From assembly GCA_030674155.1 (NCBI GenBank), contig CM060317.1, positions 46,123,145 through 46,187,144 on the forward strand: a stretch of 64,000 bases of DNA, written 5' to 3'. This stretch comes from Stramonita haemastoma (taxonomy: Eukaryota; Mollusca; Gastropoda; Neogastropoda; Muricidae). The notes beneath the pieces were generated by a model. The model was given only the letters and a program-made list of their open reading frames with translations. It was not told the DNA's origin and did no database searches. Position numbers and translations under genes: made by a program. Shown piece by piece: positions 63,486 to 64,000 of the stretch. Numbering within the stretch: position 1 is the first letter of the stretch; each line of letters opens with the position of its first letter.

Positions 63486-63745
63486 TGTGCGTGTTGTGTG
63501 TGTGTGGTGTGTGTGTGTGTGTGCGGCGCGCGCGGCGTGCGTGCGTGCGTGTATGTGTGTGTGTGTGTGTATGTAAGTAGGGGGGGGGGGGGGGGGCTAC
63601 GCCTTGATTTTCTTCGCATTAGGAGGCCAGCGTACATCCCTATGCAACTTTTTGTTAATTTTTTTTTTAACATTTGTTGGGTTGGGTTGGGTTGGATTGG
63701 GTTGTGTTGGGTTGTGGTATGTATGTGTGTGTGTGTGTGTGTGTG

Positions 63746-63800
<55 letters not shown>

Positions 63801-63935
63801 TGTGTGTGTGTAAGTAGGGGGGGGGGGGGGGGGGGGCTACACCTGGATTTTCTTCGCATTAGGAGACCAGTGTACATCCCTATGCAACTTTTTGTTAATT
63901 TTTTTTTTGGACATTTATTTCATAGTCATGGATGA
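63410..63935 (+). repeat. Duplicated (GT)n - G-run - unique block
   Basis: Two units, each (GT)n then AAGTAGGGGGG then GGATTTTCTTCGCATTAGGA-like and CATCCCTATGCAACTTTTTG (first near 63576-63672, second near 63812-63910), about 237 bp apart. Confidence 0.9.
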
Positions 63936-64000
63936 TTTACCGCATTCGTAAGTAATAATGACATCGCCTGAATCTGTTAGCAGCTGTCGCATCTTCTGCA

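Noticed and set aside
63676..63716. Telomere-like GGGTT repeats
   Set aside because: The unit is TTGGG, not TTAGGG; short and interstitial, with interruptions.

Overview
The window is animal nuclear DNA, most likely from a marine gastropod mollusc. The reasons are split genes with GT-AG introns, many tRNA-headed SINEs whose modules look like those known from molluscs, a degenerate LINE, and very dense (CA)n, (CT)n, (TA)n and (AAT)n microsatellites. The species cannot be named from the sequence alone. There are no operons, CRISPR arrays, rRNA genes or free-standing tRNA genes; every tRNA-like B box I saw heads a SINE.

Three protein-coding genes are supported. (1) The 5' half of a TAPT1-family membrane protein lies on the minus strand (start codon at 11672, leaving the window after exon 6 at 18). 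Six exons with consistent phases encode the first 326 residues. Exon 4 is followed by ten tandem copies of its own 3' end plus splice donor. (2) A UBOX5/RNF37-like E3 ligase lies on the plus strand (34194-36173) in a single exon, with two single-base indels. (3) A complete arylsulfatase-B-like gene lies on the minus strand (57144 down to 44134, seven exons, about 524 residues). Its sulfatase signature lacks the cysteine that becomes formylglycine, and the active-site histidine of the GKWHLG motif is glutamine, so it is probably a catalytically dead sulfatase. The 3' end of its exon 1 is also duplicated inside intron 1.

The rest is mobile and repetitive DNA. 1-11.7 kb: TAPT1 introns with microsatellites, SINEs and a 1.3 kb perfect-looking tandem duplication (8061-10687). 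11.9-14.6 kb: SINE pieces and unassigned DNA. 14.6-18.5 kb: a 5'-truncated LINE with endonuclease and reverse transcriptase remnants, interrupted by a SINE at its stop codon. 18.5-28 kb: CT-rich arrays and SINEs. 28162-29826: a TIR element flanked by TA that carries an unusual internal motif family. 30-34 kb: microsatellites and a palindromic 55-bp repeat. 36-44 kb: SINE mosaic and a foldback element. 44-57 kb: the sulfatase gene. 57410-58337: a solo LTR inside an (AAT)n array with strong heat-shock elements upstream of a TATA box, 266 bp from the sulfatase start codon. 58.3-64 kb: SINE remnants and microsatellites.

The three genes show no functional relationship. The most interesting signals are the heat-shock-type LTR, the exon-end/splice-donor duplications seen independently in two genes, the inactive sulfatase signature, the TIR element with its internal motif family, and a 3' tail shared by LINE-like and SINE sequences. 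All three frameshifts lie in homopolymers or short repeats and may be residual assembly errors.
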